From: Microvirga lenta
Lineage (GTDB): Bacteria; Pseudomonadota; Alphaproteobacteria; Rhizobiales; Beijerinckiaceae
Length of the DNA: 64,000 nucleotides
Assembly (NCBI RefSeq): GCF_020532555.1
Contig: NZ_JAJBBR010000005.1
Location: forward strand, 310,001-374,000
Reading direction: 5' to 3'
Shown: one piece after another, positions 52,378-60,682 of the stretch
How the letters are laid out: every line of letters starts with the position of its first letter
How positions within the stretch are numbered: the first letter of the stretch is position 1
Translations under genes and position numbers: made by a program
Notes under the pieces: generated by a model
What the model was told of the DNA's origin: nothing
The model's input: only the letters and a program-made list of their open reading frames with translations
The model's database searches: none

Positions 52378-52824
52378 CCCGCGTTTGAGACGCAGGCGGA
52401 TACGATAGACCAGTCCGTCGCGGACGTTGCGGTAGGCGTCCAGAACCTGCTCGCGCGACCCTTGCGTCAGGCTCGGATCGGGCGTCGGCCAGTATTCCAC
52501 CTCGGCGGCGATCGTGCGCGTCAGCTCGATGGCGGCGTGATGCGCCTCGGGCGAGAGCGAGATGATGAGATCGAAATTGAGCCCCTCCCACTCTTCCAGC
52601 TCCTGAAGCGTGCGCGGCTTGTGCTTGGAGCCGTCGATGCCGATCTCGTCCAGCGCCGCGTGCATGAAGCCGTTGGTCTCGCCCCTCCGGACACCGGCGG
52701 ACTGCACGTAGATCGACTTGCCGAAATAGTGCCGCGCGATCGCCTCGGCCATCGGAGAACGGATTGCGTTCATGGCGCAGACGAACAGGACCGACTGGAT
52801 TTTCTTGGCGCGGGGCTCCTCCAC
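52339..52824 (-). CDS. Low-molecular-weight protein tyrosine phosphatase-like protein
   Basis: A 161-aa protein with the CX5R phosphate loop VLFVCAMNAIRSPMAEA near residue 13. It differs from the classic CxGNxCRS by Met-Ala-Ile replacements but keeps Cys and Arg. The general-acid segment is TPDPSLTQG near residue 114. It could be a phosphatase or an arsenate-reductase-like enzyme. GTG start 52824 with GGAAGGG upstream, 3 bases after the UPF0262 stop. It belongs to the conserved hisD-UPF0262-phosphatase block of Rhizobiales. Confidence 0.85.
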   Translation of the reverse strand: MEEPRAKKIQSVLFVCAMNAIRSPMAEAIARHYFGKSIYVQSAGVRRGETNGFMHAALDEIGIDGSKHKPRTLQELEEWEGLNFDLIISLSPEAHHAAIELTRTIAAEVEYWPTPDPSLTQGSREQVLDAYRNVRDGLVYRIRLRLKRGSEAKGADEGQGP

Positions 52825-52827
52825 CCG

Positions 52828-53313
52828 TCATCCCTTCCAGTGCAGCGCGAAGATGAGGGTGAAGAGGCGGCGCGCCGTATCGAAATCGAGCTCCACCTTG
52901 CCGTCGAGACGCTTCATCAGAAGCTCCGCAGCCTCGTTGTGGAGCCCCCGGCGTCCCATGTCGATGGCCTCGATCTGCGCCGGGGAGGCCGAGCGGATGG
53001 CCTTGTAGTAGCTGTCGCAGATCAGTTCGTAGTCCCGGATCGCCTTGCGGAACGGCGTCAGCGACAGGTGGTGCATGACGACCGGAGCGCCGTCCTGCCC
53101 CCGGATATCGAAACAGAGCTTCTTCTCCACCAGGGCGATATGGAGCAGATAAGGACCGCCATCGTAGCCCGGCACCGCGAAGTGGTTCGCCTCGACGATG
53201 TCGTAGATGGCGATGGCCCGCTCATGCTCCTGATCCGGATTGCCCCGGCCGATGGATGCCTCGTCGAGCGTGACAGCGACCAGTCGGCATCGCTCCTTCG
53301 CTTCGCTCGTCAT
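52828..53313 (-). CDS. UPF0262 family protein
   Basis: About 161 aa, MTSEAKERCRLVAVTLDEA at the start. The conserved stretches HERAIAIYDIVEANHF, LTPFRKAIRDYELICDSYY and IDMGRRGLHNEAAELL define the UPF0262 family of Alphaproteobacteria. Start ATG 53313 matches the family length. A GTG at 53334 overlapping the hisD stop is an alternative. Function unknown; it is always found next to hisD in this order. Confidence 0.85.
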   Translation of the reverse strand: MTSEAKERCRLVAVTLDEASIGRGNPDQEHERAIAIYDIVEANHFAVPGYDGGPYLLHIALVEKKLCFDIRGQDGAPVVMHHLSLTPFRKAIRDYELICDSYYKAIRSASPAQIEAIDMGRRGLHNEAAELLMKRLDGKVELDFDTARRLFTLIFALHWKG

Positions 53314-53330
53314 CCCGTTGTCCGATCCCG

Positions 53331-54623
53331 TCACAGATTCAGGCGGATCGCCACCGACCGCGCATGAGCTTCCAGCCCCTCGGACCGGCCGAGGGCGATG
53401 GCCGCAGGACCCAGCACCCGCAAGGCGCCTGCATCGCATTTCAGGATCGAGGTTCGCTTCATGAAGTCAAGCACGCCGAGTCCGGAGGAGAAACGGGCCG
53501 AGCGGGCCGTCGGAAGGACATGGTTCGGGCCGCCGACATAGTCGCCGATGGCCTCCGGCGTGTGGCTGCCGAGGAAGATCGAGCCGGCATTGCGGACCCT
53601 GGCCGCGAGTTCCTCCGCGTTGTCGGTCTCGATTTCGAGATGCTCCGGGGCCAGCCGGTCGACCAGGGGGATGGCGTCCGCCAGACTCTCAACCAGGATG
53701 ATGGCTCCGTAGTCGCGCCAGCTCGCCCCGGCGATCTCCGCCTTCGGCAGGGTCTGGAGCTGGCGCCGGACAGCCTCCTCCACCGCCTGAGCCAGCTCGG
53801 CGCTGTCGGTGATCAGGATCGACTGGGCGACAGGATCGTGCTCCGCCTGCGCCAGGAGGTCGGCGGCGATCCAGTCCGGGTTGCCGTGGCGGTCCGCGAG
53901 AACGAGCACCTCCGAGGGGCCCGCGATCATGTCGATGCCCACCTGGCCGAAGACGCGCCGCTTGGCAGCCGCCACATAGGCGTTGCCGGGCCCGACGATC
54001 TTCGCCACCGGCTGGACGGAGGCGGTGCCGTAGGCGAGCGCGGCCACCGCCTGCGCGCCGCCGATGCGGAAGATCTCGTCCACGCCCGCGAGCCGGGCCG
54101 CCGCGAGGACGAGGGGATTGGTCTCGCCGCGCGGGGTCGGCACCACCATGGAGATGCGGGGAACGCCCGCGACCTTGGCCGGCACCGCATTCATCAGAAC
54201 GGAAGACGGATAGCTCGCCCGCCCGCCGGGCACGTAGAGGCCCACCGATTCCAGGGCGGTCCAGCGCCACCCCAGCGTCACGCCGACGGAGTCGGTCGTC
54301 ATGGAATCCTGAGGGCGCTGCGCGCGGTGGTAGACCTCGATGCGGTCCTTCGCGAGGGCGAGAGCGTCGAGCGTCTCCTTCGGGCACTGCCTCTCGGCCG
54401 CGGCGATTTCCGCATCGGAAACCCGCAGGCTTTCGGCCGTCAGATCCAGCGCATCGAAGCGGCGCGTATAGTCGATCAGGGCCTCGTCGCCCCGGGCGAC
54501 CACGTCCTCGATGATGGCGCGGACGGCCTGGTCCACGTCCTCGGACACCTCACGCTTCGCAGACAGAAGTGCGGCGAAGGCCTGCGGGAAGGAGGGATCC
54601 CGCGCATCGAGCCTTTGCGCCAT
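53331..54623 (-). CDS. hisD: Histidinol dehydrogenase HisD
   Basis: A 430-aa Zn-dependent enzyme that oxidises L-histidinol to L-histidine in two NAD-dependent steps, the last reactions of histidine synthesis. Family motifs: [24 protein letters not shown] near 125, [15 protein letters not shown] near 235, [10 protein letters not shown] near 328 and [13 protein letters not shown] near 365. Start ATG 54623 has GGAG 8 nt upstream and overlaps the DUF2948 stop by one base. Other his genes are elsewhere. Confidence 0.97.
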   Translation of the reverse strand: MAQRLDARDPSFPQAFAALLSAKREVSEDVDQAVRAIIEDVVARGDEALIDYTRRFDALDLTAESLRVSDAEIAAAERQCPKETLDALALAKDRIEVYHRAQRPQDSMTTDSVGVTLGWRWTALESVGLYVPGGRASYPSSVLMNAVPAKVAGVPRISMVVPTPRGETNPLVLAAARLAGVDEIFRIGGAQAVAALAYGTASVQPVAKIVGPGNAYVAAAKRRVFGQVGIDMIAGPSEVLVLADRHGNPDWIAADLLAQAEHDPVAQSILITDSAELAQAVEEAVRRQLQTLPKAEIAGASWRDYGAIILVESLADAIPLVDRLAPEHLEIETDNAEELAARVRNAGSIFLGSHTPEAIGDYVGGPNHVLPTARSARFSSGLGVLDFMKRTSILKCDAGALRVLGPAAIALGRSEGLEAHARSVAIRLNL

Positions 54624-55063
54624 CAGAGGCGCTCCGCCGGCTGTTCGTCGTGCGAGGGGCGGCTTTCGGCGGCCCAGACCGGGCCGAGATCTTTCATTTG
54701 CATTTCGATGCACTCCAGGTCGACCTGGATGGCTCCGCCGTCGGCGAAGATCAAGGTCGCCGTGCCGGATGGGGCATCGCGTCCCTCGAAGGAAATGGCA
54801 AGAAGGTTAAGAACGGCATCCTTCTTGGTCTGGTCGATGCCGCGGACGCGCACGCCGGTCACGTGCTCGAAATGCATGCAGGTCAGCCGGCGCTGGGGCG
54901 TGCTCGAGACCGCCTCCCAGTCGAACCGGCGGACCTGGAGCGCGAAGCGGCGCTCCTTGGGGAGATAAACCATGTCGTCGACGCGCAGCAGGGCATCCTG
55001 CAGGTGAGCGGAGATGACGGCGAGATCCTCTGGATCGAGGGCGACGAGTCTCAGAAGGTCCAT
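54623..55063 (-). CDS. DUF2948 family protein
   Basis: A 146-aa protein beginning MDLLRLVALDPEDLAVISAH. The conserved middle is VYLPKERRFALQVRRFDWE and the end is ECIEMQMKDLGPVW, all features of DUF2948. It sits between murA and hisD, as in many Rhizobiales, and is translationally coupled to hisD (TGATG). Function unknown. Confidence 0.88.
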   Translation of the reverse strand: MDLLRLVALDPEDLAVISAHLQDALLRVDDMVYLPKERRFALQVRRFDWEAVSSTPQRRLTCMHFEHVTGVRVRGIDQTKKDAVLNLLAISFEGRDAPSGTATLIFADGGAIQVDLECIEMQMKDLGPVWAAESRPSHDEQPAERL

Positions 55064-55245
55064 GGGGCTGCCAACCTGTTGTTGAGCTTTGACAGCTAGG
55101 TAGAGAGCCCCCTGCCCCGGCGCAACCACCCGGCCCGGTCCAAACCCGATTCGGCGGACAAAGATGCCGTCCAGGAGGCCCCGGATCCGGGAAAGACGCG
55201 CTCAAGCCGCCGCTTTCCACGGCCGGAGCGCGCTTTGCGGCGTCG

Positions 55246-56535
55246 TCAGCCCCGGAGACGCTCGATCTCGGCGCCGCACCGGGCCAGCTTCGCCTCGAGG
55301 GCCTCGAAGCCGCGATCCAGGTGATAGACCCGGTTGATGGTGGTGTCGCCATCGGCCACGAGGCCCGCGATCACCAGCGACACGGACGCGCGCAGGTCCG
55401 TCGCCATGACGGGCGCCCCCTTGAGGCTCGACACGCCGTCCACATAGGCGCAGTCGCCATCGAGGCGGATCTGGGCTCCGAGACGGGCCAGCTCCTGCAC
55501 GTGCATGAAGCGGTTCTCGAAGATCGTCTCGCGGATGCGCGACGTTCCCGAGGCCCGGGTCATGAGGGCCATGAACTGGGCCTGGAGGTCGGTGGGGAAG
55601 CCCGGGAAGGGATCGGTCGTGACGTCGACGGCCTGGATGCCGTTGCCGTTCCGGCGGACCCGGATGCCGCTGTGGGTCGGAGAGACCTCCGCGCCCGACT
55701 GGCCCAGTACGTCGAGAGCGAATTGCAGGAGTTCCGGCCGGGTGTTCTCGAGCACCACGTCGCCGCCGGTCATGGCGACCGCCATGGCGTAGGTTCCGGT
55801 CTCGATCCGGTCCGGCAGCACGTCGTGGTTCGCGCCGCCCAGGCGGGCGACACCCTCGACCACGATCTCGGACGTGCCGACGCCCTGGATCTTGGCGCCC
55901 ATCTTGACGAGGCACTCGGCCAGATCCACCACCTCCGGCTCGCGGGCGGCGTTGCGGATGACGGTCGTGCCGTCGGCCAGGGTCGCGGCCATCAGGGCCA
56001 CGTGGGTTCCGCCGACCGTGACCTTGGGGAAGTCGATCTCGGCGCCCTTCAGTCCCTTGGGAGCCGTGGCGACCACATAGCCGGCATCGATCTCGATGGC
56101 GGCGCCGAGCTTGGCCAGGGCCATGATCAGGAGGTCGACCGGACGGGTGCCGATGGCGCAGCCGCCCGGCATGGACACCTTGGCGTGGCCGAAGCGGGCC
56201 AGGAGCGGGGCGATGACCCAGAAGCTCGCCCGCATGGTCGAGACGAGCTCATAGGGCGCGCAGGTGTCGATGATGGATTTCGACGTGAGGCGGATCGTCT
56301 GGCCGGTTTCCGTGCTCTGGCCGGGACGGCGGCCGGCGATGGAGTGGTCCACGCCGAAATTGCTCATGATCCGCAGGAGGGAGGAAATATCGGCGAGCCT
56401 CGGCACGTTGCCGAGTTCGAGCGTCTCCTCGGTGAGGAGGCTCGCGATCATGAGAGGCAGAGCCGCGTTCTTGGCGCCCGAGATCGGAATCAGGCCGTTG
56501 AGAGGCGCGCCGCCCCGGATGCGAATGCGGTCCAT
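55246..56535 (-). CDS. murA: UDP-N-acetylglucosamine 1-carboxyvinyltransferase MurA
   Basis: A 429-aa enzyme that commits UDP-GlcNAc to peptidoglycan synthesis by adding enolpyruvate from PEP, in the cytosol. It begins [14 protein letters not shown]. The active-site loop [15 protein letters not shown] near residue 118 keeps the cysteine that fosfomycin alkylates, so intrinsic resistance by Asp substitution is not predicted. AAGGGG lies 6 nt before ATG 56535. It is the second gene after a 59-aa conserved protein gene. Confidence 0.97.
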   Translation of the reverse strand: MDRIRIRGGAPLNGLIPISGAKNAALPLMIASLLTEETLELGNVPRLADISSLLRIMSNFGVDHSIAGRRPGQSTETGQTIRLTSKSIIDTCAPYELVSTMRASFWVIAPLLARFGHAKVSMPGGCAIGTRPVDLLIMALAKLGAAIEIDAGYVVATAPKGLKGAEIDFPKVTVGGTHVALMAATLADGTTVIRNAAREPEVVDLAECLVKMGAKIQGVGTSEIVVEGVARLGGANHDVLPDRIETGTYAMAVAMTGGDVVLENTRPELLQFALDVLGQSGAEVSPTHSGIRVRRNGNGIQAVDVTTDPFPGFPTDLQAQFMALMTRASGTSRIRETIFENRFMHVQELARLGAQIRLDGDCAYVDGVSSLKGAPVMATDLRASVSLVIAGLVADGDTTINRVYHLDRGFEALEAKLARCGAEIERLRG

Positions 56536-56590
56536 CTGGATCCCCTTCAGTAATGATTGCCAGAGCTATGCGTCCAGCGGCCCGTCCAGA

Positions 56591-56770
56591 CTAGTCGGAC
56601 CGCTTGTCGCGCTCGCCGGTAACGCTCAAGCTGCCCTCTTCGGTTCCAGCCGAGGATTCAGCCGGCCTGACCGCCTGCCTCCCCCGGGCCTGAGCCTTGC
56701 GCCGCTTCAGGTTTTCTTTCAAAGCCGCCTTCAGGCGCTCGGCTTTCTCTTGCGCTTTCATGTCGGACAT
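56591..56770 (-). CDS. Conserved small basic protein upstream of murA
   Basis: A 59-aa frame, MSDMKAQEKAERLKAALKEN through LKRRKAQARGRQ to GERDKRSD. The N-terminal half is a charged helix with a strongly basic KRRKAQARGR patch; short proteins of this type precede murA in several Rhizobiales (from memory). ATG 56770 is chosen; ATG 56761 is also possible. The gap to murA is 55 bases. Function unknown, perhaps nucleic-acid binding. Confidence 0.6.
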   Translation of the reverse strand: MSDMKAQEKAERLKAALKENLKRRKAQARGRQAVRPAESSAGTEEGSLSVTGERDKRSD

Positions 56771-56850
56771 GTTTCACGCGACCCATCGTCGCCATGATCA
56801 GATAATGGCTTCGCATCCGCCCCTCAACCAGAATATCGATCCTGCGAACT

Positions 56851-56864
56851 TTGACCGGGATCAA
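56851..56864 (+). promoter_or_regulatory. FNR/FixK-type box upstream of hemA
   Basis: TTGAC-CGGG-ATCAA matches the FNR/FixK/FnrL consensus TTGAT-N4-ATCAA with one change, and is centred about 69 bases upstream of the hemA start codon. It predicts induction of haem synthesis at low oxygen. Confidence 0.65.
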
Positions 56865-56925
56865 TGTCCTCTGGCATCATAGGGCATAAACCCACGGGGT
56901 GTTGTGTTGCCCCTCCGGTGAGATG

Positions 56926-58152
56926 ATGAATTACCAAACCTTCTTTACGGAAGCCCTCGAGCGTCTCCAGACGGAACGCCGTTACCGCGTCTTTGCAGAC
57001 ATCGAGCGCCTGGCGGGCCGCTTTCCGGAGGCCCTGTGGCACAGCCCGGACGGCACCCGCAAGATCACCGTATGGTGCTCGAACGACTATCTGGGCATGG
57101 GCCAGAGCCGGGACGTGACCCGTGCCATGGTCGAAACGGCCTGGCGCCTGGGCACCGGCGCCGGCGGCACGCGCAACATCTCGGGCAACAACCACCCCAT
57201 CGTCGAGCTCGAGGCCGAGCTTGCGGACCTGCACGGCAAGGAGGCGGCCCTCGTCTTCACCTCGGGCTACGTCTCGAACCAGACCGGCATCTCCACCCTG
57301 GCCAAGCTCATCCCGAACTGCCTGATCCTGTCGGACGCGCTCAACCACAACTCGATGATCGAGGGCGTGCGCCAGTCCGGCTGCGACAAGCAGATCTTCC
57401 GCCATAACGATCTCGCCCACCTGGAGGAGCTGCTCAAGGCGGCCGGGGACCGGCCGAAGCTGATCGTGTTCGAGAGCGTGTATTCCATGGACGGGGACAT
57501 CGCGCCGATCCATGCCATCTGCGATCTCGCCAAGCGCTACCACGCCATGACCTATCTCGACGAGGTCCATGCGGTCGGCATGTACGGCCCCCGGGGCGGC
57601 GGCATCGCCGAACGCGACGGCGTCATGCACCGGATCGACGTGATCGAGGGCACGCTCGCCAAGGCCTTCGGCGTCATGGGCGGTTATCTCACCGGCTCAA
57701 GAGCCGTGATGGACGCGATTCGCAGCTTCGCGCCCGGCTTCATCTTCACGACCGCCCTGCCTCCGGCCGTTGCCGCGGCAGCCATGGCCTCGATTCGCCA
57801 CCTCAAGGCCTCCAATGACGAGCGGCAGCGGCATCAGCGCCAGGTGGCGCGGACGAAGGCGGTGCTCACAGGCGCGGGCCTCCCCCTCATGGACACCGTC
57901 ACCCATATCGTCCCGGTCATGGTCGGAGACGCCGAGGCCTGCAAGGCGGCCTCGGACCGCCTCCTGGAGAAGCACGGGATCTACATCCAGCCGATCAACT
58001 ACCCCACCGTGCCCCGCGGCACGGAACGCCTGCGCATCACGCCAGGCCCGCTTCACACGGATGCCCATATCGATGCCCTGGCCGCAGCCCTGGTCGAGGT
58101 CTGGACCGCGCTCAAGCTTCCTCTCCAACCAAAAGCGCAGGCTGCCGAATAA
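56926..58152 (+). CDS. hemA: 5-Aminolevulinate synthase (HemA, C4 pathway)
   Basis: A 408-aa PLP enzyme condensing glycine and succinyl-CoA to 5-aminolevulinate, the first step of haem, cobalamin and (if present) bacteriochlorophyll synthesis in Alphaproteobacteria. Motifs: NDYLGMGQ near 50, [19 protein letters not shown] near 83, [17 protein letters not shown] near 215, and the PLP lysine in [13 protein letters not shown] near 245. ATG 56926 ([11 protein letters not shown]) is the family start; an ATG directly before it is also possible. A FNR/FixK-like box lies upstream. Confidence 0.97.
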   Translation: MNYQTFFTEALERLQTERRYRVFADIERLAGRFPEALWHSPDGTRKITVWCSNDYLGMGQSRDVTRAMVETAWRLGTGAGGTRNISGNNHPIVELEAELADLHGKEAALVFTSGYVSNQTGISTLAKLIPNCLILSDALNHNSMIEGVRQSGCDKQIFRHNDLAHLEELLKAAGDRPKLIVFESVYSMDGDIAPIHAICDLAKRYHAMTYLDEVHAVGMYGPRGGGIAERDGVMHRIDVIEGTLAKAFGVMGGYLTGSRAVMDAIRSFAPGFIFTTALPPAVAAAAMASIRHLKASNDERQRHQRQVARTKAVLTGAGLPLMDTVTHIVPVMVGDAEACKAASDRLLEKHGIYIQPINYPTVPRGTERLRITPGPLHTDAHIDALAAALVEVWTALKLPLQPKAQAAE

Positions 58153-58226
58153 AGCGAAGAAAGATCGTTTTCGAAGCTTGCGCATGACGCTGGGCTGTGG
58201 CAGTAAGCGGCCCTCTTCGTTGGCGC

Positions 58227-58301
<75 letters not shown>

Positions 58302-58342
58302 GCAACTTCAAGGACTTAGAGGTTAGAGCCCAGCTCACCTCA

Positions 58343-58372
58343 CCCTCGCAGGTTCGATGAGGGGGTCTTTTT
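58343..58372 (+). terminator. Terminator after tRNA-Thr
   Basis: CCCTC / GAGGG stem with an 11-nt loop followed by GGTCTTTTT. A second GGGGTCTTTTT copy follows at 58374. Confidence 0.5.
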
Positions 58373-58394
58373 AGGGGTCTTTTTCGCGGACCTG

Positions 58395-59099
58395 TCAAAG
58401 AAACGCTGTCGTCCAGCTCCGAACGATGCCCAGATCCGCAGGGCAGGAATTCAGCGATACTCCCCAAACGGAACGTGTCCACATAATGTAGATCTCAGGG
58501 GATGCGGTCGCCAGAAATACCCCCAACACGAAGTGTATCACCCCAATCAGCTGTAAATTGACGCCACTTGCGACCGCTTCCTCGAGCCGTAGATCTCTGT
58601 CCAGATCCGCAGATTTCCGAGCCTCGACTTCCTGGGCAAGCCTCTCCGAGAGGCCGTCAAGTTTTGTTGCGGTCGTCTGAGTTAAGCTATCAAGCTCCGC
58701 TCCCAGTGATTGGTACTCGCCTTCTAGACGGTGAACTCTTTCCTCCAGAGATTGGTTTGGCGGAGGACCAGTTCTTACCTTAGCTGCCCCAACGACTGCG
58801 CCCATCCCACTCAAGCTGGTGGCCGTCAGAGTTGTGTTTACTCTTCGTCGTGGTCGGCGATCCAACCATCTCAGGAAGTTATCCCATGGCCCTGGCTTCC
58901 GGAATTGTCTCCGAATGCTGTCCAATCCTGCCGCGACAATTAGGAAGCCTACAAACTGCAGACACATGCCGCTTATCCGAAGATCCCGCTCAAAGCAGGC
59001 GAAAACCGCACCGATGACCAGGACAATCACAACTGGCGGGAGAAGTAGGACGAGCAGAATACGCAGGTCCGACAACCATCTTATTATTTGTATTAACAT
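58395..59099 (-). CDS. Hypothetical membrane protein with coiled coil
   Basis: A 234-aa protein. ATG 59099 gives MLIQIIRWLSDLRILLVLLL. Two hydrophobic helices are near the N-terminus (ILLVLLLPPVVIVLVIGAVFA and MCLQFVGFLIVAAGL). A basic loop (DRRPRRR) and a coiled coil (about 115-180) lead to one more hydrophobic segment (LQLIGVIHFVLGVFLATAS). No family recognised. GC is lower than the core. It is the first gene after tRNA-Thr, reading toward it. Confidence 0.6.
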   Translation of the reverse strand: MLIQIIRWLSDLRILLVLLLPPVVIVLVIGAVFACFERDLRISGMCLQFVGFLIVAAGLDSIRRQFRKPGPWDNFLRWLDRRPRRRVNTTLTATSLSGMGAVVGAAKVRTGPPPNQSLEERVHRLEGEYQSLGAELDSLTQTTATKLDGLSERLAQEVEARKSADLDRDLRLEEAVASGVNLQLIGVIHFVLGVFLATASPEIYIMWTRSVWGVSLNSCPADLGIVRSWTTAFL

Positions 59100-59232
59100 T
59101 ACGGCACTCACGAATGTAGGAGACGGCCATCCGCTGGGGTTTTTCACCCCAGCGGGCCGGAGGTTGGAGAAGCGGTGAGCCGGTCAGCGCGGCCGCAGGC
59201 GCAAGCCGCCGACCGGGGCCTAGGCGACTAGC

Positions 59233-59313
59233 CTACGGCAGCGATCGCCAATGCGAGCTGACGTATTCCAGGCGGCCGAAGCGGATGCGCGTATAGGCGT
59301 TGACCCATACCAT
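59233..59313 (-). CDS. Possible 26-aa peptide
   Basis: MVWVNAYTRIRFGRLEYV followed by SSHWRSLP, with AAAGGG 8 nt before the ATG. Aromatic and basic composition and a clear ribosome site argue for a peptide; its tiny size argues against certainty. No function assigned. Confidence 0.3.
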   Translation of the reverse strand: MVWVNAYTRIRFGRLEYVSSHWRSLP

Positions 59314-59425
59314 CGCGCGTACCCTTTCCTAGAGAAGGGTTGCGAATGGGCGGGCAAGATGCGACAATAGCGGTGTCTAGGCGCTATGCGTCGGGCTACC
59401 CGCCCGATTGCGTGGTCACCACAAA

Positions 59426-59460
59426 GGCCGGTTTCCTGTCCCCACAGGACCGGCCTTTTT
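59426..59460 (+). terminator. Strong orphan terminator
   Basis: GGCCGGT-TT-CCTGT / ACAGG-ACCGGCC, a 12-bp stem with a 2-nt bulge and CCCC loop, is followed by TTTTTCTTT. No rightward gene is annotated in front of it. Confidence 0.8.
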
Positions 59461-59688
59461 CTTTAGTCTCCCCCTAGACGCCGGTGGCCGGGCGCGGGGG
59501 CTGATCAAATACAAGCACAAGAACCTCCAATTCGGCGTCTCTGCGACAATGGCATAGCTCTCATATCTCACAAGACCTGTCAACTCTATTCGCGCTAATC
59601 GCGATCAACTTAATCGCTATACGCACTCAATATGTTGACAACTCTTCGCGCCTTGGCTATATGATTGCAGCGAATAGCGGAAGGGAAT

Positions 59689-60516
59689 ATGGCAATGACC
59701 GAGGGGAAAACGGCAGTGACGTTGATGAGAAGCCCTCGCTATCCCATTATCGGGTTACGTGAGGCACTGGATAGAGCGCGGCACGTGTATGAGGCGGACC
59801 ACCGAAATCGGATCCCAAAGGAACTTGTAGCCAAGCACATGGGCTACAATTCATTGAATGGTAAGTCTCTTGGCGTGATCTCAGCAGTGAGCAAATACGG
59901 TTTGCTTGAGGGGCGGGCGGATCAAATGTGGATCAGCGAGCGAGCCGTTGTCATTTTTGAGCACCCACCAGGCGATGCAGAACGTGCTGAGGCCCTACGT
60001 GCTGCTGCCTCGGAGCCAGAACTCTTCAACGAGCTCAGTTCGAACTTCCCAGGCAAGGCAAGCGATGCGGCGCTGCGTTCATTTTTAATCACTAAGCGTA
60101 AGTTTCTTCCCGAGGCTGCAGATCGGGCTGTTCGCTCTTATCGCGAAACCAAGGAGCTTGTTGAGGCAGAGGGTGGAGAGTATAATGGCGCTGCTGACGA
60201 CGATCTGGAGCCGCCCACCATGCCGCCGCCCATCATACAGTCGTCCCCGGTAGAGCAAACACGTATGCACTCCTCCCACCTCACCTATGCAGGGCCAGAG
60301 GTCTATGGGGGGCACCGAAGCGAGCCTGCGCTAGAAGCAGCTATAGGAATGCGGAAAGAGATCATCACGTTGGATGAGGGCGATGTGGTGATCAGTTTTC
60401 CCGAGGGCCTATCGCTAGCGAGCGTAGAGGATTTGAAGGACCATCTCGAATTATTCGTCCGCAAGGCGCAAAGACGGGCTGCAGCGGAGCAGAAAGCCGA
60501 AGACGCCGACAGCTGA
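59689..60516 (+). CDS. Hypothetical protein, winged-helix-like N-terminus
   Basis: A 275-aa protein; ATG 59689 follows GGAAGGG. Residues 15-75 (YPIIGLREALDRARHVYEAD, AKHMGYNSLNGKSLGVISAV, KYGLLEG) read like a helical DNA-binding domain of a kind seen in phage and plasmid proteins. The middle is charged and helical (SYRETKELVEAE); a Pro-rich linker follows. The C-terminal part has KEIITLDEGDVVISFPEGLS and LEDLKDHLELF-like features. It may be a regulator; function unknown. Lower GC than core genes. Confidence 0.5.
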   Translation: MAMTEGKTAVTLMRSPRYPIIGLREALDRARHVYEADHRNRIPKELVAKHMGYNSLNGKSLGVISAVSKYGLLEGRADQMWISERAVVIFEHPPGDAERAEALRAAASEPELFNELSSNFPGKASDAALRSFLITKRKFLPEAADRAVRSYRETKELVEAEGGEYNGAADDDLEPPTMPPPIIQSSPVEQTRMHSSHLTYAGPEVYGGHRSEPALEAAIGMRKEIITLDEGDVVISFPEGLSLASVEDLKDHLELFVRKAQRRAAAEQKAEDADS

Positions 60517-60541
60517 CACGCGCTGTCGGCATACATGGTAA

Positions 60542-60568
60542 AGCCCGGCTAGATGGCCGGGCTCTTTA
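60542..60568 (+). terminator. Terminator after the winged-helix-like gene
   Basis: AGCCCGGC / GCCGGGCT stem with a 6-nt loop followed by CTTTAT. Confidence 0.7.
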
Positions 60569-60682
60569 TCTTCGATATGAAGACCGACTTCTCCTTCGGA
60601 ATCCACATCGAGACGATCCATGACGCGCTCCCAAAGTTGTCGGCGGATCGACAAAGAGCGGAGTCAATTGATGGTGCAGCTG

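Larger units (their letters stand above)
59100..59688. other. 589-base gap within the island, holding a terminator and a possible small ORF
   Basis: No long gene is supported. The gap contains a 26-codon minus-strand frame with a ribosome site (59233-59313) and a strong plus-strand terminator (59426-59460). An AT-rich segment (59540-59690) probably carries the promoter of the next gene. The terminator has no annotated rightward gene upstream, so a short non-coding transcript from 59170-59460 is possible. Confidence 0.5.

Noticed and set aside
58302..58394. An attachment-site duplication next to tRNA-Thr
   Set aside because: No second copy of the tRNA 3' end was found inside the window; the other att site would lie beyond base 64000.
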